DNA from: Anaeropeptidivorans aminofermentans
Lineage (GTDB): Bacteria > Bacillota > Clostridia > Lachnospirales > UBA5962
Direction: 5' to 3'
Length of the DNA stretch: 64,000 nucleotides
Assembly (NCBI RefSeq): GCF_940670685.1
Contig: NZ_OW711693.1
Location: forward strand, 3,410,001-3,474,000
Part shown: in pieces, positions 26,723 to 35,306 of the stretch
Position numbering within the stretch: the first letter of the stretch is position 1
Layout of the letters: each line of letters opens with the position of its first letter
The notes under the pieces: model-generated
Seen by the model: the letters and a program-made list of their open reading frames with translations, nothing else
Database searches by the model: none
Told to the model about the DNA's origin: nothing
Position numbers and translations under genes: made by a program

Positions 26723-28009
26723 ATGGATATAGCCAAAAAACTTGAAGTTCTTACAGATGCCGCAAAGTATGACGTTGCCTGCACTTCCAGCGGTTCCTCA
26801 AGAAAGGGCAATAAGGGGAGCCTTGGAAGCACAGAAGCCTGCGGCATATGCCACAGCTTTTCAGCAGACGGAAGATGCATCTCCCTTTTAAAAATACTGC
26901 TTACCAACAGCTGTATTTATGACTGTAAATACTGCGTAAACAGAAGATCCAACGATGTGCCGAGAGCCGCTTTCACCCCTGATGAAATAGCGGAGCTTAC
27001 GATGAATTTCTACAGAAGAAACTATATCGAAGGGCTTTTTTTAAGCTCTGCCATCATTAAAAACCCGGATTATACCATGGAGCTTCTTTACGAAACCCTT
27101 CATCTTGTGAGAAATAAATATAATTTCAACGGCTACATTCATGTGAAGGCCATTCCCGGAGCCGATAAGGATATTATCTTCCGTACCGGTCTTCTTGCCG
27201 ACAGAATGAGCGTAAATATAGAGCTTCCCTCTGAAAAAAGCCTTGAAACCTTTGCGCCGGATAAGAAAAAGCAGGCGATTCTTACCCCCATGGCAAGCCT
27301 TAAAGGGGCAATAACACAAAACAAAAACGAAATTACCCTTTATAAAAACGCGCCTAAATTCGTTCCTGCCGGCCAAAGCACTCAGATGATTATCGGGGCT
27401 TCTCCTGAATCAGATAAAAAAATAATAAGGCTTGCAGAAAGCCTATACCATAAATATGAGCTTCGAAGAGTATTCTACTCGGCTTATATGCCTGTAAAAA
27501 ACACCCATAAGCTTCTGCCTACAAACGACGCCCCTCTTTTAAGGGAACACAGAATTTATCAGGCCGATTGGCTTATGCGGTTTTACGGCTTTTCATCGGG
27601 AGAAATCCTTGAAAATGAAGATGATAATTTAGACCTTTCCATGGACCCTAAATGCAATTGGGCCATAAGAAATTTACATCTTTTCCCTATAGAAGTAAAT
27701 AAAGCCCCCTTTGAAATGCTTTTAAGAATCCCCGGTGTCGGAGTAACAGGGGCAAAGCGTATATTTGACGCAAGGAAAACTGCAAAACTTGATTTCTATA
27801 ATCTTAAAAAGCTGGGAATCGTATTGAAAAGAGCCAAATACTTTATTACCTGTGACGGCAAAATGATGGAAAAAACACCTTTTATTCCGGAATACCTTAA
27901 AATACGGCTTACGGAAAACGGCATCAGCGAAGGCTATGCTCAATTAAGCCTTTTTGACAATAAGCCTCTTATAGAAAAAAAGGAGGACGTAAAATGTCTG
28001 GCGGGTTAG
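26723..28009 (+). CDS. Radical SAM protein, putative DNA modification/repair
   Basis: 428 residues from ATG at 26723 (weak site AAAGAG eight bases before). Belongs to the radical SAM family usually named putative DNA modification/repair radical SAM protein (TIGR03916). The cluster motif CIYDCKYC has C64, C68 and C71; additional cysteines lie at ACGICHSF. The C-terminal region RIPGVGVTGAKRIF is a helix-hairpin-helix DNA-binding motif. It overlaps the next gene by 16 bp, and that gene's family is its standing partner, so they likely act together on DNA. The exact reaction is not known to me. Confidence 0.92.
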   Translation: MDIAKKLEVLTDAAKYDVACTSSGSSRKGNKGSLGSTEACGICHSFSADGRCISLLKILLTNSCIYDCKYCVNRRSNDVPRAAFTPDEIAELTMNFYRRNYIEGLFLSSAIIKNPDYTMELLYETLHLVRNKYNFNGYIHVKAIPGADKDIIFRTGLLADRMSVNIELPSEKSLETFAPDKKKQAILTPMASLKGAITQNKNEITLYKNAPKFVPAGQSTQMIIGASPESDKKIIRLAESLYHKYELRRVFYSAYMPVKNTHKLLPTNDAPLLREHRIYQADWLMRFYGFSSGEILENEDDNLDLSMDPKCNWAIRNLHLFPIEVNKAPFEMLLRIPGVGVTGAKRIFDARKTAKLDFYNLKKLGIVLKRAKYFITCDGKMMEKTPFIPEYLKIRLTENGISEGYAQLSLFDNKPLIEKKEDVKCLAG

Positions 28010-28746
28010 GTCTTACAGGGGTATTCGACGGTACCTTTGACGGCCTTTTATGTATTGTTTATTCTTATTATTACGATAAAAATGATTTTACAGATATAGA
28101 ATCTATAGAACATTTTCAGCAGTCTCTTGCGCCTCATATTTATATTGCCACAGATTATGAAAAAGCCGTTAAGGTCCAAAGCGCCATTGCAAAGAAAATC
28201 TCCCCCAAGGCAGAATATTACGCTCATAACGCATTTCTTTCCTATGAGGAAGACAGATTTACAGCCATCTATCATTATATTTTAAAGGGTTTTAAAGAAG
28301 GCCGGAGAATAGATGAAATGCTTTCCGATAAGGACGTTTTCAAAGTTCAGTCCCTTGCTAAAAACGTGGGACGGGAAGCCCATCTTCTTACAGGATTCTG
28401 CCGCTTTGCAAAAACCGAAGGAGGCATCTATTACAGCGTAATCACGCCGAAATGCCGCGTTCTCCCTATATTAAGCGAGCATTTTTCAGACAGGCTTAAA
28501 AACCAGCCCTGGATTATCCATGATAAGACTCATCACATGGCGTCTATATATGACTGCGAAGATTATATCATCACCTCCGTACCTGAAAACGCAAATATAG
28601 AACTATCGGAAAATGAAGAGCTGTATAAAAACTTGTGGAAAATATTCCATAAAACCATTGCCATAGAAGAACGCAAAAATTACAAATGCCAAAGAACCAT
28701 GCTCCCCTTATGGTATCGGAAAAACATGGTGGAGTTTGAGGAATAA
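27994..28746 (+). CDS. DUF4130 / TIGR03915 DNA metabolism protein
   Basis: 250 residues, DUF4130 family, the constant neighbour of the TIGR03916 radical SAM protein. Typical blocks: FDGTFDGLLCIVYSYY at the N-terminus, REAHLLTGFCRFAKTEGGIY in the centre, and KTHHMASIYDC. In other bacteria the domain is sometimes fused to uracil-DNA glycosylase, which supports a repair role. AAGGAGG with a suitable spacer lies inside the upstream gene, so the two are co-translated. A terminator follows within a base. Confidence 0.92.
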   Translation: MSGGLGLTGVFDGTFDGLLCIVYSYYYDKNDFTDIESIEHFQQSLAPHIYIATDYEKAVKVQSAIAKKISPKAEYYAHNAFLSYEEDRFTAIYHYILKGFKEGRRIDEMLSDKDVFKVQSLAKNVGREAHLLTGFCRFAKTEGGIYYSVITPKCRVLPILSEHFSDRLKNQPWIIHDKTHHMASIYDCEDYIITSVPENANIELSENEELYKNLWKIFHKTIAIEERKNYKCQRTMLPLWYRKNMVEFEE

Positions 28747-28770
28747 AAGAAGGCTCAGGCCTTCTTTTAT
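28747..28770 (+). terminator. Terminator of the radical SAM operon
   Basis: AGAAGGC-TCAG-GCCTTCT hairpin followed by TTTATTTTATT, immediately after the stop. Confidence 0.88.
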
Positions 28771-28871
28771 TTTATTCATATAATAGAGAACCGGGCGGAT
28801 GCAGTTCAAAAATATCTTAAGACTTAGTAAGTGGCAGTTCGAATTATTTTGCAGTCCAAATTTTTTGATTA

Positions 28872-29066
28872 TCAAGCCACGAAATTTGAAAACACCCAAT
28901 ACAAAAGAAAAATTACCCCTAATAAAATTATAACCACTGGCAGAAGAACAGAAAAAACAGCGATAAATATGGCTACCTTATCCCCCTTCTCAAGAGGGAG
29001 CCTTTCCTCTTTATGCTCCTCTGTTTCTTTGGGCATATCAAACTTCCATAAATTTTTAAAAAACAT
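28872..29066 (-). CDS. Small single-pass membrane protein, unknown
   Basis: 64 residues. A charged, cytosol-type N-terminal half (KETEEHKEERLPLEKGDK) is followed by one long hydrophobic helix (about residues 32-58) and a short end. AAGGAGG lies 11 bases before the ATG, a little far but strong. The opposite strand also has a long ORF without a ribosome site. I do not recognise a family. It could be a small regulator of a membrane complex or simply an orphan. Confidence 0.55.
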   Translation of the reverse strand: MFFKNLWKFDMPKETEEHKEERLPLEKGDKVAIFIAVFSVLLPVVIILLGVIFLLYWVFSNFVA

Positions 29067-29287
29067 AAAACAATCGGCCTCCTTGTTAATTTTATTTCAA
29101 ATATAGTCGTTCTCTAATATTGATTATCATAGAATTTCTTCTATAAATAGTATATTTTTATAATTAAAAGCCCTACTTTACTTTCAACTCCCATAAAAGC
29201 AGTATACCATAATCGAAGGTTTTACTCATACATTTCATCTTATTCATATTTTACGGTTCAATTTATCCTTATTATGCTATATAATTA

Positions 29288-29715
29288 GGGTGTGTTCCCA
29301 CGAATCTAAGCAAGCATCTAAAAAGGCGCTATTACGCCATACTATGTCAGCGTTTCCCAGGGCGTGTCTGAAAACACCAAACTCTAGGCTATTATGCCAT
29401 AAAAACGTGACTTCCTCATCGGAAATACTCAAAATAGCACCGCTATTTCTGCGTTTTTCTCTTCGAATTCACATTTTCTTGCAAACAATACTTTTTCAGC
29501 TTGCAAGCTGAAAAATGTATCTCTGCTGTAAAATGATAAATAAACTTTAGTTTATTTATCATTCTTGTCGGTTTGACCGTTTTCAGACACTGCCTAGCAG
29601 ACTCCTTCCAGTATGCGTCGTCAACAGAATACAAACGCATGGAGCGTTTGTATTTGTTTGGCTAAATACCGCCCATTTTATCTGCATATTAATATAGTGG
29701 GATGGGAACGCGCCC
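29288..29715. mobile_element. TA-flanked composite: outer element carrying a nested C copy
   Basis: Outer ends GGGTGTGTTCCCA (29288) and TGGGAACGCGCCC (29715) are inverted repeats flanked by TA at 29286-29287 and 29716-29717. Inside, 29360-29594 is a separate family C element. The outer element has a palindromic centre (AATACAAACGC/GCGTTTGTATT near 29629-29657). No transposase is encoded. The tip plus TA flank suggests an IS630/Tc1-mariner-type MITE. Confidence 0.7.
29360..29594 (-). repeat. Family C element, short form (235 bp)
   Basis: Ends GGGCGTGTCTGAAAAC and GTTTTCAGACACTGCC. Inside, GATAAATAAACTTTAG with its mirror, and TTTCAGCTTGCAAGCTGAAA, a perfect palindrome. Right flank TA, left flank CA. 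Lacks the three-hairpin cassette found in the copies at 41514 and 47202. Confidence 0.82.
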
Positions 29716-29808
29716 TAAAAGAAATAAAATATAGATTTGCTTTGCAAATCTATTCGGGTACTCCCTAAGTTCGTGACTTTTTATATTAATTAAAGAAGGG
29801 TGGTTTTT

Positions 29809-31200
29809 ATGAAGGCTGTAGACCAAAAGAACAAGGAAATATTTGAAGACTATATCCGCCGCATTATGGAAGCCTATGAGGCTACGGGTGTGGCCGTATC
29901 CATTGTCGATAAGGATGGCTCCTCATTGTATGAAAACTATTTCGGGTACAGAGATAAGGAGAATGCACTTCCTATCAATGAAGATACCCTATTCGGCCTT
30001 GCTTCCGTTACCAAATCTTTTACATGCCTTGCCATCATGCAGCTTCATGAAAAAGGCATCATAGACATTCATGCCCCTGTTAAGGATTACATACCCGAAT
30101 TTAAAAATGAAAATCAGGAAACTATTAAGGTTTGGCATCTCATGAGCCATACAGCGGGATTTTTCCCTTTAAAAAGAATATTAATTAAAGAAGTTGCCGA
30201 GGAAATCGGTATTGACGACAGTAAGGAAGACTACGCCTACAGCGAAGCCCTTGCCATAGAAGGGGTTAAAAGAGTCGCAGAAAGAATGGACAAGCAAATA
30301 AATCACACCGGCCTGCCCGGGGAATACCTTTCTTACTCAAACGATGGATATGCCCTTTTATCGGATATTATAAGAAGATACGGCGGTGAAAAATCCTATG
30401 CCGAATATCTCAATAAAAATATCCTTAAGCCTTTAAGCATGGATAGAAGCTCCTGCGAGTTTGCGGCACCTGCTGCCGATGAAAATGCTTCTGCCCTTTA
30501 TTTCCATGAAAAGAGTGTCCTTACGGCAAGCAGAGACTTCACCAATAATGCCTTCGTTCTTATGGGGGGCGGCGCAATGAAGTCCACCCTTTCCGATTTG
30601 AAAAAATATGTCGCCATGTATATCAATAACGGTCTTTCTGCAGAAGGCAAACGAGTTCTCGGAGAAGAAAAAATAAGAGAACTATCAAAGCCCAAGCTTT
30701 ATTACAAGCCCTTCAGCTATTACGGCTTCGGCCTTGCAACAAAATATATTGATGATATTTCCGTTTCTGAGCATGGGGGAAGCCTGCCCGGTGTTTCTTC
30801 AAACATCTCCTTTTCACCGGATATTGAAAAGGGTGTAATTGTTCTTTGCAATACATCAAATGTTCCGGTTTATCTCATAGCAGATGCTGCCATGAGGCTT
30901 ATAAACGGAAAGCACCCTATCCCTGAAGATATTTATAAGCAAACATGCTGGTCAAAAGAAATGATAGCAATGGCTAAGGGCACCTATGATTCAGGAGAAG
31001 GAAGCGTCATAGAAGTTTACGAAAAAGAAGATACCGTAGGCATAAAAATAAACGGAGAAGAAAAAGAAACAGAAACCGTTCAGCCTCACATGCTTCTTGT
31101 AAAATCAAAGCTTTCCGGCTCTCCTTTAAGCCTGCTTATAAAGGATAAAAAAGTATGGGCCATACGCTTTGGCGGAAGAATCATACCAAAGGCAGAGTAA
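29809..31200 (+). CDS. Serine hydrolase, class C beta-lactamase family
   Basis: 463 residues from ATG at 29809 (GAAGGGTGG upstream; an in-frame GTG three codons earlier is less likely). Beta-lactamase/transpeptidase-like fold: nucleophile motif SVTK (66-69), a YSN motif in LSYSNDGYALL (about 175) and an HGG triad in SEHGGSLPGVSS (about 318). After about residue 370 there is an extra small C-terminal domain. No signal peptide or membrane anchor is seen, so it is likely cytosolic, more like an esterase or D-aminopeptidase than a resistance enzyme. Substrate unknown. Confidence 0.9.
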   Translation: MKAVDQKNKEIFEDYIRRIMEAYEATGVAVSIVDKDGSSLYENYFGYRDKENALPINEDTLFGLASVTKSFTCLAIMQLHEKGIIDIHAPVKDYIPEFKNENQETIKVWHLMSHTAGFFPLKRILIKEVAEEIGIDDSKEDYAYSEALAIEGVKRVAERMDKQINHTGLPGEYLSYSNDGYALLSDIIRRYGGEKSYAEYLNKNILKPLSMDRSSCEFAAPAADENASALYFHEKSVLTASRDFTNNAFVLMGGGAMKSTLSDLKKYVAMYINNGLSAEGKRVLGEEKIRELSKPKLYYKPFSYYGFGLATKYIDDISVSEHGGSLPGVSSNISFSPDIEKGVIVLCNTSNVPVYLIADAAMRLINGKHPIPEDIYKQTCWSKEMIAMAKGTYDSGEGSVIEVYEKEDTVGIKINGEEKETETVQPHMLLVKSKLSGSPLSLLIKDKKVWAIRFGGRIIPKAE

Positions 31201-31234
31201 GAGAAAACAGTTTTTTTCTTCCTTTTTTATAAGA

Positions 31235-31372
31235 ATAGTAAGTTTAAAGTCAGATAGTAGCAAAACCATATATTCATGAAGGCTCAAAAATGTACCGTTT
31301 CCGAAGGAAATCCGTGTTTTTGAGCCTGCAGGGAATAGGCTTTTGCTGCTTCTGCATAATAAATTTACTAAA
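31235..31372 (+). repeat. Family A repeat
   Basis: About 138 bp; central stem GGCTCAAAAATGTACCGTTTCC pairs closely with GGAAATCCGTGTTTTTGAGCC. This is near the family consensus; the outer tips are slightly degenerate. Confidence 0.85.
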
Positions 31373-31392
31373 ACCAATGCTTTTATCAGCCT

Positions 31393-31437
31393 AAAAAAGA
31401 CCGCTATGCGGTCTTTTTTTGCTATGCGGTCTTTTTT
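31393..31437 (+). terminator. Terminator with duplicated 3' half
   Basis: AAAAAAGACCGC-TAT-GCGGTCTTTTTTT, then a second GCTATGCGGTCTTTTTT. The right half and its U tract are directly repeated, probably by slippage. It should end the serine hydrolase transcript after the family A repeat. Confidence 0.88.
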
Positions 31438-31462
31438 CTTATTTTACAGTAAAATAGCTTTA

Positions 31463-31565
31463 TACTCGAATAAAAGTAAAACAATAGCATTGTAAATTTG
31501 CCTTTCCTTGATTTCATACCTTCTTGGAGCCCGTTATGTACTGCGGAAGAAAAGCAAATTTACTA
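31463..31565 (+). repeat. Family B element (103 bp), TA-flanked
   Basis: Full-length copy from TACTCGAATAAAAGTAAAAC to GCAAATTTACTA, with TA at 31461-31462 and 31566-31567. Confidence 0.85.
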
Positions 31566-31617
31566 TAAGGTATAGGCAATTTCATTTTAAGCCGTAACAA
31601 AACAAGTTATAGTAAAT

Positions 31618-31688
31618 TTCATCTAAAGAAGCAGCAAAAGCCTGTGTGAATATACGACTTTGCTGCTGTTTCACTTTAAATTTACTAT
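31618..31688 (-). repeat. Internally deleted family A repeat
   Basis: 71 bp: both ends (TATAGTAAATTTCATCTAAAG and CTGTTTCACTTTAAATTTAC) are kept, but the central stem is gone, leaving AGCAGCAAAAGCC joined to GTGTGAATATACG. Both outer arms still pair. Confidence 0.75.
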
Positions 31689-31732
31689 ATCTTGTGGAAT
31701 CTTTCATTCAAATAAAATGAAATTGTTTCACT

Positions 31733-31949
31733 CCGCTTTAAGTTGAAATTTACTATAGCAAAAACCTATTTTTCATAAACGGCTTAATATAATAGAAGCG
31801 CTTATATTAAGTTATTCATAGTCAATAAAGATGAAAATATCTTTGTTGATTATAAAAGAACGTTCGCCTAGCTTCCCTGTAAGTGTTTTCAGGTTTACTA
31901 AGTATAAAAAATACGGTTTTTGTTACTGTAATCAAATTATTTTACTATA
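31733..31949 (-). repeat. Family D repeat, long form, inverted
   Basis: Same three-stem architecture as 2451-2677 in reverse: CCTATTTTTCATAAACGGC, a GTCAATAAAGAT.../ATCTTTGTTGAT stem, GCTTCCCTGTAAGTGTTTTC, and the end TTTTGTTACTGTAATC. It stops two bases from the cupin stop codon. Confidence 0.8.
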
Positions 31950-31951
31950 CG

Positions 31952-32302
31952 TTACTTTGTATATGTAATTAATGCAAGCAATTGAAGTTCTTCTTCTCCA
32001 TGGCACCATACGCCGTGGCTTTCACCGTCTCCGCAGAAGGCTACGTCCCCTGCTTTAAGGATTACTTCTTCGCCGTTATCGTTGTAAAGGGCCTCGCCTT
32101 TCAAGATATAATAGGCTTCCTGCTCGCCTTCATGCTTATGTATGCCGATGCCGGTTCCCGGGGATAAAGCATTGATTCCAAAAACCCTGCCTGCACCGGA
32201 AAGCTCCTCTGCGCTAAGTAAATTAAATGTTTTAACTACGCCCCCTGCGCCGAATAAATTCGGCCTTTCTATAAAGCCTATGTTGTCTTTTCTTCTTATC
32301 AT
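31952..32302 (-). CDS. Single-domain cupin protein
   Basis: 116 residues. Both cupin motifs are present: GIGIHKHEGEQEAYYILKG (motif 1 with H-x-H and E) and GDVAFCGDGESHGV (motif 2 with H), giving a 3-His/1-Glu metal site. Many such proteins are sugar or amino-acid binding isomerases or sensors; the substrate is not clear. AAGGGGGA lies seven bases before the ATG. It follows an Lrp-family regulator by 38 bp on the same strand, so it is probably in the same operon. A D repeat begins just after its stop. Confidence 0.88.
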   Translation of the reverse strand: MIRRKDNIGFIERPNLFGAGGVVKTFNLLSAEELSGAGRVFGINALSPGTGIGIHKHEGEQEAYYILKGEALYNDNGEEVILKAGDVAFCGDGESHGVWCHGEEELQLLALITYTK

Positions 32303-32340
32303 TCTGTCTTCCCCCTTATTTTTATCAGAAACCCAAAGGC

Positions 32341-32772
32341 CTATGGCCTTGGATTCCTTGCTTCTATTATATTTGTAAATATGATTTGTGTCTGAGTCTT
32401 CCCAAACTTTTGAAGCTTTCCTACGAAGTCGTAAAGCTTTGACGAGCTGTCAAAACATACCTTCATAAGCATGGAATAAGCCCCGGCTATATGGTAGCAT
32501 TCAAGAACGCTGGGGTTTTCCGAAATGAAGTCTACAAACTTTTCCTTCTGTTCCGGCTCCATGGTAAGCTCAATATACGCAACAAAAGAATAGCCGAGCT
32601 TTTCAAGGTCAAGCCGTAGGCTGTAGCCCTTGATAACACCGCTTTTTTCAAGCTTTTCTATCCTAGATGAAACTGCCGGCGGAGATAAAAATACCTTTTT
32701 AGAAAGTTCATGAAGAGAAATTCTCGAATTATCCGCCAATAAAGACACAAGCCTTCTATCTATGTCATCCAT
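32341..32772 (-). CDS. Lrp/AsnC family transcription regulator
   Basis: 143 residues. The N-terminal winged HTH (about 1-50, with RISLHELSKKVFLSPPAVSS) and C-terminal RAM ligand domain (about 65-140) match Lrp/AsnC regulators, which respond to amino acids as oligomers. AGAGGTG precedes the ATG. It is divergent from aspA, with 557 bp between. The setting suggests that it might control aspartate use, but no site proves this. Confidence 0.93.
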   Translation of the reverse strand: MDDIDRRLVSLLADNSRISLHELSKKVFLSPPAVSSRIEKLEKSGVIKGYSLRLDLEKLGYSFVAYIELTMEPEQKEKFVDFISENPSVLECYHIAGAYSMLMKVCFDSSSKLYDFVGKLQKFGKTQTQIIFTNIIEARNPRP

Positions 32773-33329
32773 TTGACACCTCTGGAAAATACGGCAAATA
32801 AATAAGAAAGGGCAATTGGCTTTTCTATGAAAAGCCCCTTTGAATACTTATCCGCCATGCAATATTGATACACCATAATTATAATCATAAAAGCATGAAA
32901 AGGCAATAAGAACCCTTTATTCCTACGGGATAAACGAAAGAAAGCATTTATCCCGCCGACAGAATAAATTTTTGGCAGGATATCCCAGGAAGATTTACAA
33001 GATACTTAAGGAAACTTTGCAAACCCTGCATTTTGAGTGAAATATATTCCATTAAAATAATTAAATTCTACGCTGTCAAAAGAAATTTTGTTTTTCGGTA
33101 TCTTCTCATGTGCTGTTCTCCTCATCAGGCACATGTATACAAAAAGCAATTTAATAATCAAAAGTTAAAGCCCCTAAAAATTTATTAAAATAAACCTAGA
33201 ACCTTTAAAAATTTCTAAACTTCGGAAATGGCTCAGGTCTATTTACTAAAGATTGTTAAAATGTTATCGTATAGCCATAAAGAATTGTTTATAAACTGCT
33301 TAGTATTAATTATGAAAGGTTGATAATAA
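32773..33329. other. Divergent regulatory gap between lrp-like gene and aspA
   Basis: GGGATAAA.../TTTATCCC inverted arms lie at 32927-32954. The aspA side carries TTGTTAAAATGTTATCGTATAG (33255-33276 region) without a clean promoter spacing. No copy of the A-D repeats is obvious here, which is unusual for a gap this long. Confidence 0.45.
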
Positions 33330-34754
33330 ATGAGCAATACGAAAAGGCTTGAATCAGACTCCATAGGAACTCTCGAAATACCAAAGGAAGCTTATTACGG
33401 CGTTCAAAGCTTAAGAGCAAAAGAAAACTTCCATATTACCGGCAGAAGAATGAATCCGCTTATGATTGTAAGCCTTGCGGAAATCAAAAAGGCTGCCGCC
33501 ATAGCCAATGAAGAAGCCGGTCTTCTTGACGAAAAAATAGCAAAGGCAATGATACAGGCCTGTGATGAAATCATCGAAGGAAAACTCCATGAAGAATTTA
33601 TTATAGACCCTATTCAAGGGGGCGCAGGAACCTCTGCCAACATGAATGCAAACGAAGTTGTAGCCAACAGGGCAATTGAAATCTTAGGGGGCGAAAAAGG
33701 AGATTATTCCATCGTTCACCCTAATGACCACGTAAACATGGCCCAGTCAACAAATGATGTTTATCCCACTGCCGGAAAGCTTACGGTTTTAAAGCTTATA
33801 CCAAGGCTTTTAGATGAGCTTCACAGATTAAGCGACGCCCTTCACGAAAAAGCGGAAGAGTTTGACGACGTAATCAAAATGGGCCGTACCCAGCTTCAGG
33901 ACGCTGTTCCCATTCGTTTAGGACAGAGCTTCCAGTGCTACAGCCTTGCAATCGCAAGAGATATCAAAAGAATAGATAAGGTTTTAAACGAGCTTCGTGC
34001 CATAAACATGGGGGGTACAGCCATCGGTACGGCATTAAACGCCTGCCCTGAATACCTTGAAACCATCGTTGGCAGACTGAAAGAGGTTACAGGCATTGAA
34101 ATCGTTCACGCAGGAAACCTTATAGATTCTACGCAAAACCTTGACGGCCTTGTAAACATTTCAGGAACAATGAAGGTATGCGCCGTAAACCTTTCAAAAA
34201 TGGGGAACGACTTAAGGCTTCTTTCCTCCGGCCCAAGAACAGGCTTTAACGAAATCAACCTTCCTGCAAAGCAAAACGGTTCTTCCATCATGCCAGGCAA
34301 GGTAAACCCTGTTATTCCCGAAGTTGTAAGCCAGGTTGCCTTTAACGTTATCGGAAACGATATGACCATAACCATGGCTGCGGAAGCAGGCCAAATGGAA
34401 CTGAATGCTTTTGAGCCTGTAATTTTCTATAATATGTTTGAACAGATTATAACTCTTACCGGCGCCGTAAGAACATTCACCGATAACTGCATTAAAGGCA
34501 TCACCGCCAACCGAGAAAGATGCAAGGCCCTCGTTGAAGGAAGCGTAGGCATCATCACCGCCATCTGCCCATACATTGGATACAAGAAGGCGGCGGACAT
34601 TGCCAAAACCTCTCTTAAAACCAACGAGCCTGTAAGAGACCTTATTTTAAAGGAAAAGCTTCTCACGGAAGAACAGCTGAATAAGCTCCTCGACCCCTAT
34701 GCTATGACAAATCCCGGCGGAAGTGTTATAGATATGATAAGCACTGCAAAATAG
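33330..34754 (+). CDS. aspA: Aspartate ammonia-lyase (aspartase)
   Basis: 474 residues, class II fumarase/aspartase superfamily. Reversibly converts L-aspartate to fumarate and ammonia. The conserved loop GSSIMPGKVNPVIPE, which holds the catalytic serine (about 315-330), and GGAGTSANMNANEV and HPNDHVNMAQSTND are all intact. AspA is preferred over fumarase C because of the N-terminus (RLESDSIGTLEIP...YYGVQSLRA). Start has AAAGG upstream. A terminator follows at once; the malic enzyme gene 550 bp further has its own promoter. Confidence 0.93.
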   Translation: MSNTKRLESDSIGTLEIPKEAYYGVQSLRAKENFHITGRRMNPLMIVSLAEIKKAAAIANEEAGLLDEKIAKAMIQACDEIIEGKLHEEFIIDPIQGGAGTSANMNANEVVANRAIEILGGEKGDYSIVHPNDHVNMAQSTNDVYPTAGKLTVLKLIPRLLDELHRLSDALHEKAEEFDDVIKMGRTQLQDAVPIRLGQSFQCYSLAIARDIKRIDKVLNELRAINMGGTAIGTALNACPEYLETIVGRLKEVTGIEIVHAGNLIDSTQNLDGLVNISGTMKVCAVNLSKMGNDLRLLSSGPRTGFNEINLPAKQNGSSIMPGKVNPVIPEVVSQVAFNVIGNDMTITMAAEAGQMELNAFEPVIFYNMFEQIITLTGAVRTFTDNCIKGITANRERCKALVEGSVGIITAICPYIGYKKAADIAKTSLKTNEPVRDLILKEKLLTEEQLNKLLDPYAMTNPGGSVIDMISTAK

Positions 34755-34762
34755 TATTTATT

Positions 34763-34793
34763 AAAAAGGCTTGCTTAATGCAAGCCTTTTATT
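34763..34793 (+). terminator. Intrinsic terminator of aspA
   Basis: AAAAGGCTTGC-TTAAT-GCAAGCCTTTTATT hairpin nine bases after the stop. Confidence 0.9.
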
Positions 34794-34866
34794 GCTTTAG
34801 GCCGTATTTTTCTTTATACTTTAAAAGTATATGATAATTACTGTATATTATCCAAAAAAGATATCA

Positions 34867-35105
34867 TGAATTTAAAATTAAACAGGAACAAAACCGTATA
34901 TTCATAAGAGTTTAAAATATACCGTTTCCTGGGGAAGTCTGTGTTTTTATACGAAGTAAACTTGGAAAAGGATACAGGCTTACGCCTGTAAATCTTTTTA
35001 AGTGAGGGGGGTTTTTATGGTTATCAAACTTGTTTTTTGTTTGATAATGAGGAATCTCTAGTGAACAGATTTTTGCTGCTTCTTTATGAGAAGTTACTTT
35101 ACCAT
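34867..35105 (+). repeat. Family A repeat, long form
   Basis: About 239 bp. It begins as a standard A (AACAGGAACAAAACCGTATATT), but after CTGTGTTTTT carries about 100 bp extra with stems ACAGGC/GCCTGT and TTATCAAAC/GTTTGATAA, then resumes at AGATTTTTGCTGCTTCTTTA. The same insert is at 51769-52008. Confidence 0.8.
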
Positions 35106-35137
35106 GAAACAAATTTCTTTATTCTTATTCATACCTA

Positions 35138-35190
35138 TAGCAAAACAAAAACCTATTTTTCATAAACAGCTTAAAATAGCGATTCTATAT
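35138..35190 (-). repeat. Fragment of a family D repeat
   Basis: TAGCAAAACAAAAACC, then TTTTTCATAAACAGCTTAAAA, matching the inverted left part of D; the rest is missing. Confidence 0.5.
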
Positions 35191-35203
35191 TTTAATAAAA
35201 ATA

Positions 35204-35276
35204 CTTACACTTTTTTAAAATTTGTGATAGAATATATATTATAGGAAATTGCGTAAGTATAGCTTATATGCTATAC
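35204..35276 (+). promoter_or_regulatory. Candidate malic enzyme promoter and palindrome
   Basis: CTTACA (35204-35209), an 18-bp spacer and TAGAAT (35228-35233). Downstream, GTATAGCTTATATGCTATAC (35257-35276) is an imperfect 20-bp palindrome near the predicted early transcript that could be an operator or RNA stem. Confidence 0.45.
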
Positions 35277-35306
35277 ATTTTATAATAATTTTTACGGAGG
35301 TCTATT

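Noticed and set aside
28831-29106. 91-codon plus-strand ORF opposite the small membrane protein
   Set aside because: No ribosome site; the minus-strand reading has AAGGAGG and a clear membrane helix.
29809-31200. Beta-lactamase resistance gene
   Set aside because: Has the SVTK, YSN and HGG motifs of the superfamily, but no signal peptide and an extra C-terminal domain; a general serine hydrolase is more likely.
34912-35112. ORFs inside A-long repeats (also 51709-51891, 51880-52188, 59472-59693)
   Set aside because: They arise from repeat sequence and hairpins and lack start signals.
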